Assembly (NCBI GenBank): GCA_001430745.1
Contig: KQ481983.1
Location: 1,915,817 to 1,938,515, forward strand
Direction: 5' to 3'
Origin: Auxenochlorella pyrenoidosa
Taxonomy: Eukaryota; Chlorophyta; Trebouxiophyceae; Chlorellales; Chlorellaceae
DNA length: 22,699 bases
Position 1 is the first letter of the stretch. Every line of letters starts with the position of its first letter. Shown in pieces: positions 11,677 through 22,653 of the stretch. The notes beneath the pieces were generated by a model. It ran no database searches. It was not told the origin of the DNA and saw only the letters and a program-made list of their open reading frames with translations. A program made the translations under genes and the position numbers.

Positions 11677-14205
11677 ATGGCAGAGGAAGAGGTTTGGCAC
11701 CCGCAGGAAACGCTGCAGACAGACTTAGCTCAAAGGAAGCTGTGGCTGGTCAAGGTGATTGAGCAGGGCGTTTGGGCACAGCAAGTGCGGCATCCCCTAC
11801 AGCACCACGCCACCGCGCCACCCCGTGCAGCTCCAGCCTTCCTGCTCGCCCAGTGCCGTCCATGACAACGCCTCCCATGCACCTTCCTTGCTCTCAGTGC
11901 CCCGGTCTGCCCCCCCCCACCCCCAGGTGCCCAACTTTGTGGCGAAGCGCTGGAAGGCGTGCTGCGAGCAGAGCGCAGAGCAGGGTCAGCAGCAGGGCCG
12001 CAAGCTGGCCACGCTGCGGCTGGTGCAGGCGCCCGACGAGAGCGGGGCCACTCGGACGCAGTACCAGCTGCAGCTGGATGGTGGGTGCAAGGGGGGGGGG
12101 GGGGGGGTCGGTGGGGGGCTGGGGGCCTGTGCAGCTCCCCGGACGGCGCTGCTGCCGCTACCACAAAGCTGTAGAAAGGCGGAGCGGGGCTGGTGCTGGT
12201 AGTCGCATTGGTTGCCTGATAGCGGCCAGTAGCTTGAGGGCCTGCTCGAGCTGCAGCACAGGCTGGGGTGCCCTGCAGGCGAGTTGCCTGGCTGCATGAG
12301 CGACGCGGGCGGCTGGCCACGCGGGACGGGAGCAGTGGGGGGTCGCTTTCAGCCCACTCATCACGACGCTGCCCCCCACCCCGCACCCCGCACCGTGCGC
12401 GCAGCGGGCGTGGGCGCGGGCATCCCCCAGGACTTTGTGATGCGCAACACCACCAAGTTTGCAGACCCCATGCTCGCCTTCTCCGACGCCGGCGGCCAGC
12501 TGGGTGAGGGCGGCAGGGGCCCGCCTGCGCGCCGGGCTGGCCCTGCTGAAGGCCATGCATGCAAGCAGCTTTGCCCCGCTACCTTACCTGCAATGCGCTC
12601 CCAGAGGGGCACCTCACCTGCCGCTGTGCCTGGTGAGAGGCAAGCCGTCGGTGTCTGAGCCCGCGCTTCCGGCCCTGTTGCAGGCGCCGAGGGCAAGGTG
12701 TGGCAGAAGTTTGACTGCGAGGTGGCGCGCAAGGCGGCGCCCAGCGGCGCCGCGGGCGCGGGGCGCGTCGCGCTCGACCCCGAGTACCGCAAGCTGTCGC
12801 GGCAGCGCCACCAGGCGGGTGCCAGCCGCTGCCGCGGCCGCTGCTGCTGTGTGCGCTGCGCTCCTGCTCGCTGCCTGGCTGTGTCCGCCGGGTGTCGGGC
12901 AGGTGGCGCTTGGGCCTGCAGGCCGTCGTGGGCAGAGGCGGGTTAGCAGGCGACAGCAGGCTGAAGGGGGTGGGCTCGCATGCAGGTGGCGAGTTCATTG
13001 AGGGCAGCCCCCGGCTCCCAGATGAGTCCCCATGCTGCCGCTTGCCAACCACAGTGACTGCCTGCCCTGCCCTGCCCTTCCCCCCTTCCAGGCAGCTGCC
13101 GCCAAGACGCGGACGGTGCAGTACCTGCAGGACACCAAGCTAGTTGGGGCGCCGGCGACTGTGCAGGTGGGGGCTGGGAGGCGCAGCGTGGCTCCCGGGG
13201 CCCCCCTGCCTTCCTCGACTCTGGGATCGGCCTTCCCCCTGCCCCCGCCTTCCCCGACGGTCTGGCTGCCCCTCCCCCCTTGCCTGCACCGCAGATTGGG
13301 CAGAAGCGCAAGGAGGTGACGGAGAAGCGCGACCGCATGGAGCCCGGGGAGCTCACGGCCATCCTGTTCAGGTGCACCAACAACACCGCCTCCCCTGCCG
13401 CGTGGTGTGCACCTGCACCATGGTTGGGCGCAGCAGGTTGCCACTCTGCCAAGCCCAGCGCTGCGCCTGCCTGCCCAGCAGCCGCTGCACGGCCGCCCCC
13501 TCCACGCGCGGCCACCACCCACCCACCCCGGCCTGCCACCCGCCACCATCCTGCAGGCTGTTTGAGAAGCAGCCGCGGTGGAACTTTGCGCAGCTGCAGA
13601 AGGACACGAACCAGCCCACGCAGCACCTCAAGGAGGTGAGTTGGCAGCGCCGGCAGGCCGGGACGCTGAGCCGCCTCGTGCGCCGCCCAGCGGGCATGCA
13701 GGCCTCCCACATTGCAGATTACCATGGCTGCCTTGCCCCTGCACCCTCGCCAGATGCCCGCAGCAGCATACCTGTGGCGCCGCAATGCTGCCTAGCGCAC
13801 TGGCCCAAGCCGCACTCGCTGCCCAGCCGCCACCCTTGTTGTGCGCCGAGGCATGTGCCAACAGCAGCGCCGACTCCGTCCCTAGCGCTGTCTGCTGCTC
13901 ACGGAGGCGAATGCTGCTGGGCTGCTGCCGCAGGTGCTGGGCGAGATTGCGGTGAAGAACCTGCGGGGACCCTACAAGGACCTCTGGGAGCTCAGGAAGG
14001 GTGCGCCGCGGCTGACGCGGGTGGTGGCGGCTGTCCGCCAGGACGAGGGCCCACAGCAGACAAGTGGCCCGCCGAGTGCGCCCAAGCACCATGCTTCCCT
14101 CTTAATGGATTACCGTGCGCTACCCTCACCCCCTGCTCTGCAGAGTACCGGGCAGGCGGCGCCGACGATCCGCAGCAGCAGCAGCAGCAGCAGCCACCAG
14201 CGTAG
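11677..14205 (+). CDS. transcription initiation factor IIF subunit beta (RAP30)
   Basis: Exons 11677-11754, 11927-12080, 12405-12503, 12684-12814, 13092-13166, 13295-13371, 13557-13635, 13934-14000 and 14144-14205 join in phase to 273 residues, close to the roughly 250-260 of plant and animal RAP30. The N-terminal dimerisation region opens with KLWLVKVPNFVAKRW, followed by EGKVWQKFDCEV and PEYRKLSRQRH. A C-terminal winged-helix domain spans about residues 195-257 (FEKQPRWNFAQLQ, then LKEVLGEIAVKN and LWELRKEYR). The known role is to pair with TFIIF alpha, bind RNA polymerase II and bring it to the promoter complex in the nucleus. Oddities: intron 4 starts with GC, and the protein ends in seven glutamines and PPA. 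An upstream in-frame GTG at 11662 is possible but ATG at 11677 is preferred. The exon 3 acceptor is the least certain. Confidence 0.9.
12091..12107 (+). repeat. poly-G run of 17 in TFIIF beta intron 2
   Basis: A mononucleotide G tract lies just after the intron 2 donor. Such runs are prone to length error in sequencing, but this one is intronic and does not affect the frame. Confidence 0.9.
12815..13091 (+). other. GC-AG intron 4 of TFIIF beta
   Basis: The exon ends CACCAG and the intron starts GCGGGT; the acceptor is CTTCCAG. The join gives SRQRHQ followed by AAAAKTRTVQ. This aligns without gap to the conserved RAP30 segment of type CRERT..(K/R).VQVI, so homology as well as phase supports it. 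Confidence 0.7.
14173..14193 (+). repeat. (CAG)7 repeat at the 3' end of the TFIIF beta coding region
   Basis: Seven uninterrupted CAG codons form the polyglutamine tail, three codons (CCA CCA GCG) before the TAG stop. Confidence 0.95.
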
Positions 14206-14837
14206 CAAGGGGTGCCACAGGATGCAGGTTGATGCTGCAGTGCGCAGCAAAATTAACTGTGGTGACCCCAATGCAAGGCTGGCTGCAAGACTGCAAGGCG
14301 CAAAAGAATGCTTGCCCGCTGTGCCCTGCTAAGGAGACAGGAACAGGCGAATGTAGGCTCCGATGAACGAGCTCATTGCTCTGTGTGCGGGTGGAATGAG
14401 GCACGTTCAAAGCTGGCTGTCGTCTCCAATGCGCGCTTCCTTGTGTGTCCTTGCCTGCGTCAAGTCCATGTTCGGCTGTGCTTCTTCAAGAAGACAATAT
14501 TCGGGCGCAGGGCAGCCTGCAGATCCATGCTACAGAAGCTGCTTGCCAGGGACACTCGATGCAATGCATCCCTGTCGTCCTGGGCATGGTACAATGGTGT
14601 CTCTGCTAGCAAATATCGGTGCATGTATGCAAGTGATGGACCCAAGGCCGCTGGAAGGCAGAGAAAGCTGCCACCTGCTGTCACGCCAGTGTCGAGCTGG
14701 CCTCACGGATAGCGGCACAGGGCGGCGGCACTGCTGGGGCCTGCAGGTCCCCCCCTCTCGCCCTGCAAGCCAGATCCGACATTTCTGGACACTGAAGCGC
14801 CCCTCCGTCCGGGGCCGGGACCAACCACAGCACGCGT
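14206..14837. other. intergenic: TFIIF beta 3' UTR and spacer
   Basis: Nothing supports a gene here. The first part must hold the TFIIF beta 3' UTR. I see no clear TGTAA or AATAAA signal near the stop. Open frames on both strands have the composition of shadow frames and no recognisable motif. No tRNA-like fold stood out. Confidence 0.5.
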
Positions 14838-14890
14838 CATGTTGCACCATGTTGCACAGCCGCGTCCGGTTGCGGAAAGGGCCATAAAAG
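14838..14890 (+). promoter_or_regulatory. candidate promoter of the 207-residue gene: tandem 10-mers and TATA-like box
   Basis: CATGTTGCAC occurs twice back to back (14838-14847 and 14848-14857). A TATA-like CATAAAAG follows at 14883-14890, about 120 nt before the ATG at 15012. The 10-bp period would place both copies on the same face of the helix. Regulatory function is inferred from position only. Confidence 0.45.
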
Positions 14891-15011
14891 AGGCGCTGCG
14901 GCCGTGCAATGTTATTCTCGCAACGCCCAATTTGCCCGCAGGCCCCTCGACTCCCCCGCAAGCCCTCACTCTCAGCCTGGCGCCCAGCCAGCCTCCCCGG
15001 GAGTGGCCACC

Positions 15012-15909
15012 ATGGCCCGCCTCCTGCACACCCCCACTGGCGTCTCCGACTTTGTCCCCGCTGCCGGTGAGTCGAGGTAGGGTGAATGGCGGGGAAGAAG
15101 CGCGACAGAAGGCGCCTGCAAGCCGTCCCCAGGCTGGCCCGCCGCCGTGACGCCGCCATCTAACATCTGGTGCCGTTGCCTTGCCCTGCCTGCCTGCAGC
15201 TGCAAAGGCCCTGCAGGCTTCAGGCTGTACCTCTACCGACCCTGCAAGCGCAAAGGTGGCGCCTCAGCCCGCTGCCGACGCCACAGCCGACGGCTGGACC
15301 ATTGGCACCGCCGCCGCTGCGTGCCCCAACGCCACGGCATGCACGCCCCCCGAGCATGCACCAGCGTGCATGGACTCTGCGCTGGCTCCGCCAGCAGCCT
15401 CCTGCGCGGCGACGCAGGATTCCTTTTCTGCCCAGGCCTTCCTTACCCTTGACCTGGAGCTGAGCCCTGATGAGGTGGGTGGGGGTGGCAGGGCAGCGAC
15501 TTGAAAGCGGTAGGGCCTGTCCTACAACAGGAGAACAGGACTGTGCGCTTCTTGTGTGCCCCACAAGCTGGTCTCACTCATCCCTGCCCCTCCTCCTCTG
15601 CCCACCCCTCTGCAGGCGGTCTGCCTGGTGCAGGCCCTGGCCGCGCCTGCCGCCGACGCCATCCCCACACCCCGCCCCATGGCAGCAGCTCTGCAGGCAG
15701 CACGCTCCCTGCCCCAGCGGCTGCACCGCACCGCCAGCGGCCTGGGCATGGCAGGCAAGCGGCTGGTGCGGGCTGCCAGCAGCGGCGCCCGTTGGCTGCG
15801 CAGCACCCTGGCGGCTGCTGCCTGCATGTCTCCTCGCTCCTCTGCCGCTGCCGCCGAGCCCTTGACGCCGCGCGAGGGCTGGACGCGCACGCATGTCAAC
15901 TGGAGCTGA
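15012..15909 (+). CDS. unrecognised 207-residue Ala-rich protein
   Basis: Three exons, 15012-15066, 15200-15474 and 15616-15909, join in phase (1, then 0) and end at TGA. The start ATG sits in a strong context (GCCACCATGG) and the first donor is a perfect GTGAGT. I do not recognise the protein. The middle (residues about 25-85) is Ala/Pro/Thr-rich with several Cys. Next comes a short ordered-looking segment (FLTLDLELSPDE, AVCLVQALAAP). The C-terminal third is basic (Arg/Lys-rich helical stretches such as RLHRTASGLGMAGKRLVRAA), ending in EGWTRTHVNWS. There is no clear membrane helix or catalytic motif. The basic C-terminal part could bind a membrane surface or nucleic acid, but that is a guess. 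It lies tail-to-tail with histone H4. Confidence 0.65.
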
Positions 15910-16191
15910 ACCGGCCCGTAGGCTGCCAGCCTCGCCTCCCTCCCTTCCCCTGCGCCAAGGGGCTTGACTGTGACCTGACACTGACAGCAACAGCACCTCA
16001 CCATCGTGACCTGCCTCCCTTGCTTCTCCTCCTGCCCTCTCCTGAACCTCCTCCTTGTCTGAAGTCCCCTTGCCCCTCAACCGTGTGACGCACCACCATC
16101 AGCAAACGAGGAGCAACAGAGGGTTGGGGGCTGGGCATGCAGAGTCTGACAAGGGCAGTGCAGGATCAGGCACTCGTCTCCGTCGAGGGGT
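15910..16191. other. convergent 3' intergenic region
   Basis: This 282-nt spacer lies between the stop of the 207-residue gene and the histone H4 stem-loop. It is pyrimidine-rich at 15935-16080. It must carry the 3' end of the plus-strand gene, but I see no definite polyadenylation signal. Confidence 0.5.
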
Positions 16192-16207
16192 GGTGTTGAA
16201 TAACACC
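16192..16207 (-). terminator. histone 3' stem-loop of H4
   Basis: In the H4 sense the sequence is GGTGTTATTCAACACC, a perfect 6-bp stem with a 4-nt ATTC loop. This is the size and layout of the conserved histone mRNA stem-loop bound by SLBP. It lies 46 nt after the stop codon. Just beyond it is a CCCCT...CGGAGA stretch that recurs after H3. Confidence 0.9.
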
Positions 16208-16253
16208 AGTTGTTGTTGTTTGGGTTGGGATGACGTGCCCAGCCGGCAGGTGC

Positions 16254-17370
<1,117 letters not shown>

Positions 17371-17416
17371 GCCTGGAGGCCTGCTGGTGCTGCCACCGCA
17401 ACACAAAAACCCAACT

Positions 17417-17432
17417 GGTGTCATTCAACACC
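17417..17432 (+). terminator. histone 3' stem-loop of H3
   Basis: GGTGTCATTCAACACC matches the H4 element except for one base, which turns the loop-closing T-A pair into a C/A mismatch and leaves five paired bases plus the flanking T/A pair. It lies 46 nt after the stop, the same spacing as for H4, and is preceded by the shared CAACT. An ACCCCT...CGGAGA stretch follows. Confidence 0.88.
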
Positions 17433-17979
17433 ACCCCTTCACCGGAGATCATTCTTGGGTCCGTCTGGGTGGCTCTGTTGATGCTGTCTGAAGGTTGGGA
17501 GAGCTACAGCCGATGCTCAACGTGTGGCTGCATGCTGCCGGGCCAGCTACTGCCCCCCGAGCCTGTGTTGCTCGCAGCTTCAAGCTGTGCCCACCTTCCC
17601 TGCTGCCCTCCAGGCCTATTCAGCTGGTGCTGCCCTTCTTTCAGCTGCACACCTTGTGCACTTGGGCAGGCTTGCTGTTTTCTGACGCAGGCAGCTGCCG
17701 GGCTGCTACAGGGCGCTTCTGCCCTGCAGCTGCTGATGGCTCCTGCACCACTGGCTGCTACGCTGCCTGACCGAGCCAGTGCCTGCCCTTCAGAGGACAG
17801 CAATCTGTTTTTTACATCACAGTGGCTGCAGAGAGCCATAAGGGCAGCCCTCATGCGGCCCCGAATTGTTGCCGCCGCTGCTGCTGTTGCCAGCTGCATT
17901 TGCACTGCCAAGGCCTCCTCCTGCTGCTGGTTTGCCGATGATGCCAGCTGCACATGCTGCCGCTGCCTGCTGCTCACAG
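17433..17979. other. intergenic region between histone H3 and the carrier exon
   Basis: About 550 nt without a supportable gene. I looked in all plus-strand frames for the Px(D/E)xx(K/R) signature and other parts of a mitochondrial carrier and found none. The open frames here are Cys/Ala-rich and look non-coding. Confidence 0.55.
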
Positions 17980-18151
17980 GCTCAAGCTAGACGCGTTTGC
18001 CACCATCTGGCGCACCGAGGGCGTGCGCGGCTTGTGCCGCGGCTGGGCCGCCAAATCGTTCAAGGTCATCCCCCAGAACGCCATCCGCTTTGTGCCGTAC
18101 GAGGCACTCAAGTCGGTCATGGGCATCAAGAAGGCCAAGACCGACACGTGA
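17980..18151 (+). pseudogene. orphan terminal exon of a mitochondrial carrier (SLC25) gene
   Basis: A CTCACAG acceptor at 17979 opens a frame reading LKLDAFATIWRTEG, then GLCRGWAAKSFKVIPQNAIRF and VPYEALKSVMGIKKAKTDT, then TGA. This is the second half of the third repeat of the mitochondrial carrier family (pattern EG..G..RG...K..P..AI.F..YE..K), with about 55 of the usual 300 residues. Carriers are six-helix transporters, mostly of the mitochondrial inner membrane. No upstream exons exist between here and histone H3, and the genes further left are complete and unrelated. The exon itself has no frameshift or stop. It could be a recent duplicate fragment, the end of a gene interrupted by insertion of histones, or an assembly join. 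An ATG at 17954 could in theory start a 65-residue protein, which I doubt. Confidence 0.7.
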
Positions 18152-18662
18152 ACAGCCGCAGCACGCGGCCGCGCCACCTGCGTCAAGGCAGGCGATGTCA
18201 TACCCCCCTTCTCCGCCTGCAGAGGCGTGATGAACGTCATGATTAGAGAACTCAAAGACAGCTGCTCATACTGCTTGTCTCCTGCTCCAGTCCACTGTGT
18301 GTCGCCTGCAATTCTCCTTGCTTCCCTCTGTATCAACGCGACCGTGCCCCGTCGTCTCCCCTCCTCTGCTCGCGCCCCTCTTACCTGCCTGCTGGCTTTT
18401 GCACCTGCCTGCCCTACACATTAGAGACACATTAGAATAAACGGCTTATGAGCCCTCTGTTAGCATACCCTGTCATGGTATTACAATCAAAAGGATGGAG
18501 TGAAGAATGGACGGAAGGGCAGACTGGCGGCAGCACAGCATGCCTGGCATGCAGCCCTCCGATGACCATATCTGTTTGGCTCTCCACTCTGCTTCACTGG
18601 TCTCTCGACCCAGTGCACTTCTCGTGTGTTGAGCAATCCAGCCCAACCTCTAGGGCGCAGCC
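18152..18662. other. intergenic: carrier fragment 3' side and promoter side of the MYND gene
   Basis: About 510 nt, AT-richer than the surroundings. An AATAAA hexamer is at 18436-18441, about 285 nt after the carrier-exon stop, and could be a polyadenylation signal. No clear TATA box precedes the ATG at 18663. Confidence 0.45.
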
Positions 18663-21600
18663 ATGGCTTCACTGTTCGCCCGTGCTCTTGCCCGAGTGCT
18701 GTTCTGGCTGCAGCCAGCCTCTCTCCTGCTCATAGGCCCTTGGTTGCACGGGCTGGCAAGCCTGGGCCTGGCCGGCAGCAGCAGCCTCCTCGGCCTCGGC
18801 TGCTTCTTGGTATCACTGGGAGCAGGGCTTGACACCTTTGACAGCTGGGCGTTTGCCCAACAGCTGGCTGGTGGGCTTCATGAAGAGATGCTGCCTGCCG
18901 CCGCCCGTTTTGGCACGTCAACGCCCTCACTCCTCCCTCTGCCTCCAGCGCTCAACCCTGCCCACATGCTTCAGCCTCGCAGGCTGCGCATTGGCTCTGC
19001 AAAGCATGAAGCTGCCACTGGCGCCGCTGCGGTGGGCCTCCCTGGCCTGCTTCTTGGGTGCCCAGGTGGCAGTCCCCGCCGCCCGCTGGGTCCTGATTCG
19101 CGCCGTCACCCGCCCCGACAGCCGCTGGCTCAACCTGGCCGCGATCCCTACCTACCTGCTGCTGTGGGCCGCCTACTGGCTGCCGCCGACACAGGCAGCG
19201 TGGGGCATCCTGGCGGCAATGTGGCGCTGCCCAGGCCTGTCCGGCCTCCCGACAGCCCTTATGAGCTGGCGCACGCTGCGCCGCCTGGCGCTCCTCATAC
19301 TCAGCGTTGAGCACTGGATGCTCTGGGTCCGGTTGGAGGTGCTGCCCATTTGCGGCACCAGCCTGGCCATCTGCTTTCTGTTCCGTCAAGCCATGCTGAA
19401 GCGCGCTGCCGACTTTGGGCGCTGGCCCCTGCTGGCCTGCCGCAGCGTGGTGCAGGCCATCCTGGCACTTTGTCAGGCAAGGCCTCGGCTGGCGAGCGCA
19501 GCCTTTGCCAGACTGTCGGACCCTGGAGTGTCATGCGCTTGCAGCTGCATGCCAGCTGCTGGTGCCAAGGCTTGCGCACGCCCGCTGTGCCGAGTGGCCC
19601 GCAAGCTTGCCCCCAGCAGCGCTGCCTGCAGGCATGGCCGGAGCTGGCACCACAACTGCCCCTCCCCGTACCCCTGGCCATGGCCATCGGTTGGGAAGCG
19701 CACCTGGCTGCACCGCAGGCTGCTGGAACATCACTCAGTAAAGGCGAGCAGGCCCGCCTTGTGCGTGGGTGTGCTGCACCAGGGCGATTACCTGTGTGCG
19801 CTCCAACCGAGACCTCGCGGCTCGCTGTGCTGTGCAGGGCGCGTGCGGGATGTCCAATCCAGCCTCTTCGCCTCCACCATCCAGCTCGCGTAAACGACCT
19901 TTGCTGCCCCTCGTAAGGTCCCTGCACTGCTACCCCGGTGCTCTCACCGTTGGCCAGCTTGGGCTGGCAGGATTGCCTGTGTGGAGGGCCATGTAGCCTC
20001 CCTGGTTGTGTCCCTCCTTGCGCAGTGGTCTGGATCTCCGCGCTGCGCAGCGCCTTCTCCTTGGCAGCAGCGCTCGTCAAGCACACCCGGGGGGGCCGCC
20101 CATTGGCCCTACTGCGCACGGCCCTGGTGCTCTACTGCACCCCTGCAGAGGCCCCCAGCGGGGCAGCCGCCGGGCGAGCACACCTGGCAGCTGTGTACCC
20201 ACGCTCACCGCTGCGCTCCCTAGTGCTGAACATGCTGTGGGCAGCCTGCTCTGCGCTCGCCTGGCTGGAGGTCCAGCAGAGGTTTCTGAAGCAGCTGTGC
20301 TTGTGCGCGTGGTTTGCCGACGCACTGCGGCTCGATGCCAGCATTGAGAGCGCTCTGCTGGCCGCAGTGGTCGGCTGCGTGACGCTGACAGGTGGCCTGG
20401 AGAGCTTCCTGCTGGCCCCAGCCCCCGAGTTCATGCAGCAATGGACAGGTATGGGGACGGACGGTGCCGGATGCGGTGATGCGCATGCACGTCCTGTCAG
20501 CCTGCGAGCCATGGAGCAAACCAACTGCCTGTTCTGCTCCTGCAGGCCTGGACATGCTCGCCTGCCTGGCAGCCCGGGCTGTTCCGCAGGCCACAACGGT
20601 CGCACGTGTGCTAGCATGGGCCCTCCTGGTGTTCGCTCGCTACACCTTTGGCAGTTGGGTGCTGCGTGAGGCACCAGCGGTGTCCAGCAGCGCGCACGCT
20701 GCCTTAGCACAGCCTGCAGCTTCCAGCGCGCCGCCATGCATGCCAGGTGCCACAATCCAGCCCCCCAAGCTAGCCAGCATCGGCAGTTCTCTTGCCTATG
20801 GGCTCTGCTCAGCTGCCTACTGGATGGGAGCTGCTCGGGTAGTGGCAGTCTGCAGTTCCGCAGCAAGTTCGCCTGCTTTGCGCGGGGGCCCAGTAGCAGC
20901 GTTGCTTCTCGACCCGAGCGTGCTGCCGCATGCCATCGTGCTGCTGCTGTCCCTTGAGCCCTGGGGCAGGCAGGCGCTGGCCGACCTGACAGCCATAAGG
21001 CAGGGACTGCCAGCCGTTCTGGACCTGCATAATGAGCTGTTAATGGCGCTGCACATCCCGTTTCTTTCTATTCACCTCCGCGGGCTGCTGGCCCTGCCCT
21101 TCGCCATGGCAAGTTGGGATCACATGCGTTGTGCTGTGGCTTTGCCTTCTGCTCCCCCTGTTCCTGGAGAAGGCCTTGAAAGAGAATTTACCAATCCCGG
21201 CTAGTTTCTTGATGCCTTCACCCTCCGACCAATGCCGCGGGTGCCCTGCAGCTGTCTGGCGGCCCGGTCGCTGCGGTGCTGCAGCCCTCTCACTTCCTGC
21301 ATTATGCGCGGGACCTCCTCTGGCACTGGGCCCGGGTCCAGTTCCCCACCCAAGCCTGGCTACATGACGGCATCGCCAGCGTGTTCTCCCAGGCAGCAGC
21401 ACGCCCTTCCTTCCATGCGCTGCTGTTCTTCCTGTCACCCGCGCTCATTGCTCTGGGTACGTGCCGGCAGGGCTGAAAGTGGGGCATGGGCCTATGCCCC
21501 AGGTGCCAAGGGTTGGCCTGGACCTGCTTTGTTGGGTGCTTGCCTGCTGACCTACTTGCATGGGCAGCCGCTCTTCAGCTGGGCCCTCCTGGTATCCCAC

Positions 21601-22001
21601 TGCAGTCCTGGTGTGCAGCCTGGCATCAGCCGTGGTGTGCCTCGCCCTGCGGCCCCTCTCCCTCACCCTGGCCATCACCAGTGCGGCGCTCAGGCTGCGC
21701 CATAAGCCAGCAGCAGGCCAGGAGCACGTGTCCTCAGAGGCAGGCGGCAGCCAGGAGTCGCAGCTGTGGACACCTGCCCAGGACCCCCCCGCCAGAAGCA
21801 GCCGCTGCAACGCCTGCCCAGCAGCGGCGCCAGTGCGCAGCCTGCGGCGCAGCGGCTGGCAAGGGCGTGAAGCTGCGTAAGTGTGCCCGCTGCCGTCAGG
21901 TCAGGTACTGCAGTCCGGCGTGCCAGGCCGCCGACTGGGCGCGCCATCGTGCCGAGTGCAGCAGCGGTGCAGCCGAGCAGGCAATGGGCAGCAGACCGTA
22001 A
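18663..22001 (+). CDS. multi-pass membrane protein with C-terminal MYND zinc finger
   Basis: Proposed exons: 18663-18870, 18983-19476, 19545-19842, 20026-20448, 20546-21108, 21252-21456, 21606-21727 and 21822-22001, in phase, about 830 residues. Most of the protein is a series of hydrophobic helices (about ten by eye, for example WASLACFLGAQVAVP, LNLAAIPTYLLLWAAYW, ALLFFLSPALIALG and VLVCSLASAVVCLAL) with short Arg-bearing loops. The last 59 residues hold a full MYND finger: C-x2-C-x11-C-x2-C-x5-C-x3-C-x7-H-x3-C. MYND domains usually bind proline-rich peptides. I do not recognise the membrane part and give no transport function. The exon 3 span (19477-20025) and the short intron 21728-21821, which brings the finger into frame, are the least certain parts. 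Two introns have GC donors in this model. Confidence 0.65.
21834..21959 (+). other. MYND zinc-finger coding segment
   Basis: It encodes CAACGAAAGKG, VKLRKCARCRQVRYCSPAC and QAADWARHRAEC. All eight zinc ligands (seven Cys, one His) and the typical Tyr before the fifth Cys are present, so the finger should fold around two zinc ions. Confidence 0.92.
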
Positions 22002-22653
22002 ACATGGAAGCATATCTGCATTGAGCTTTTCTCTGAGCCAACTTTTGCATGCATGACGCTGTGAGTGAAACTGTGGGTTGCGATGCCCCCTGTGGCGGAG
22101 AGGTCGCATGCGTGCGGGTGGAACCAGACGGGCGTTGGCGCCTGCTGGAACGAGCAAGCAGGCAGGCTGGCAGGCAGATAGACAGGCACACAGAGAGAGC
22201 TGACGGGGAGGGCGTTATAAGGCCTTGCGATGCAGCAAGGCTGGATGGCAGGCACATGCACAAAACTAAGCAATCGACCAAGCAGCGGACAGATGACACA
22301 GATGGAGCAGTCGGGAAGCGCCTTGCCAGAGAGCCTGGACGGCAGGCACATGCCTGCATGGTGATGTGGGATGTCCGTGCAGCGAGCAGAGCCACGGCGC
22401 TGGCCACTCATGTGCCGCCACGGAGTGCTGAGCTCATGCTTCCCACAGCACTGGACAAGTGCGCCCCAAGAGCGCAGCAGTCGGCACAGCATTCTGCATT
22501 GATGCAGTACTCTGGCTTACCTTGTCGGCCGCTGGCTTCCTAGTTGCGCTGCCTGCCATTGCTCAACCCCCGTAATGCAACGCTTTCCCACGCAGGCCAG
22601 GTCGAACGGACAGCTCAAAGGCAGGCAGGTGTAGCATTCCACAGATGTGAGGT
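22002..22653. other. intergenic region between the MYND gene and the next histone stem-loop
   Basis: I see no supportable gene in these 650 nt. A 165-codon plus-strand frame at 22049-22543 is driven by CAGG-type simple sequence and has no motif. An imperfect repeat (CTGGAYGGCAGGCACATGC) occurs near 22241 and near 22335. The first part should contain the MYND gene 3' UTR. Confidence 0.5.

Noticed and set aside
14530..15159. Minus-strand 209-codon frame
   Set aside because: Arg/Cys-rich composition typical of shadow frames; it overlaps the promoter and first exon of the plus-strand 207-residue gene.
19301..20119. Minus-strand 272-codon frame
   Set aside because: Antisense to the MYND membrane gene, with no motif.
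22049..22543. Plus-strand 164-codon frame after the MYND gene
   Set aside because: Composed largely of CAGG-type simple repeats and their translations (Arg, Gln, Ala). No splice or promoter support.
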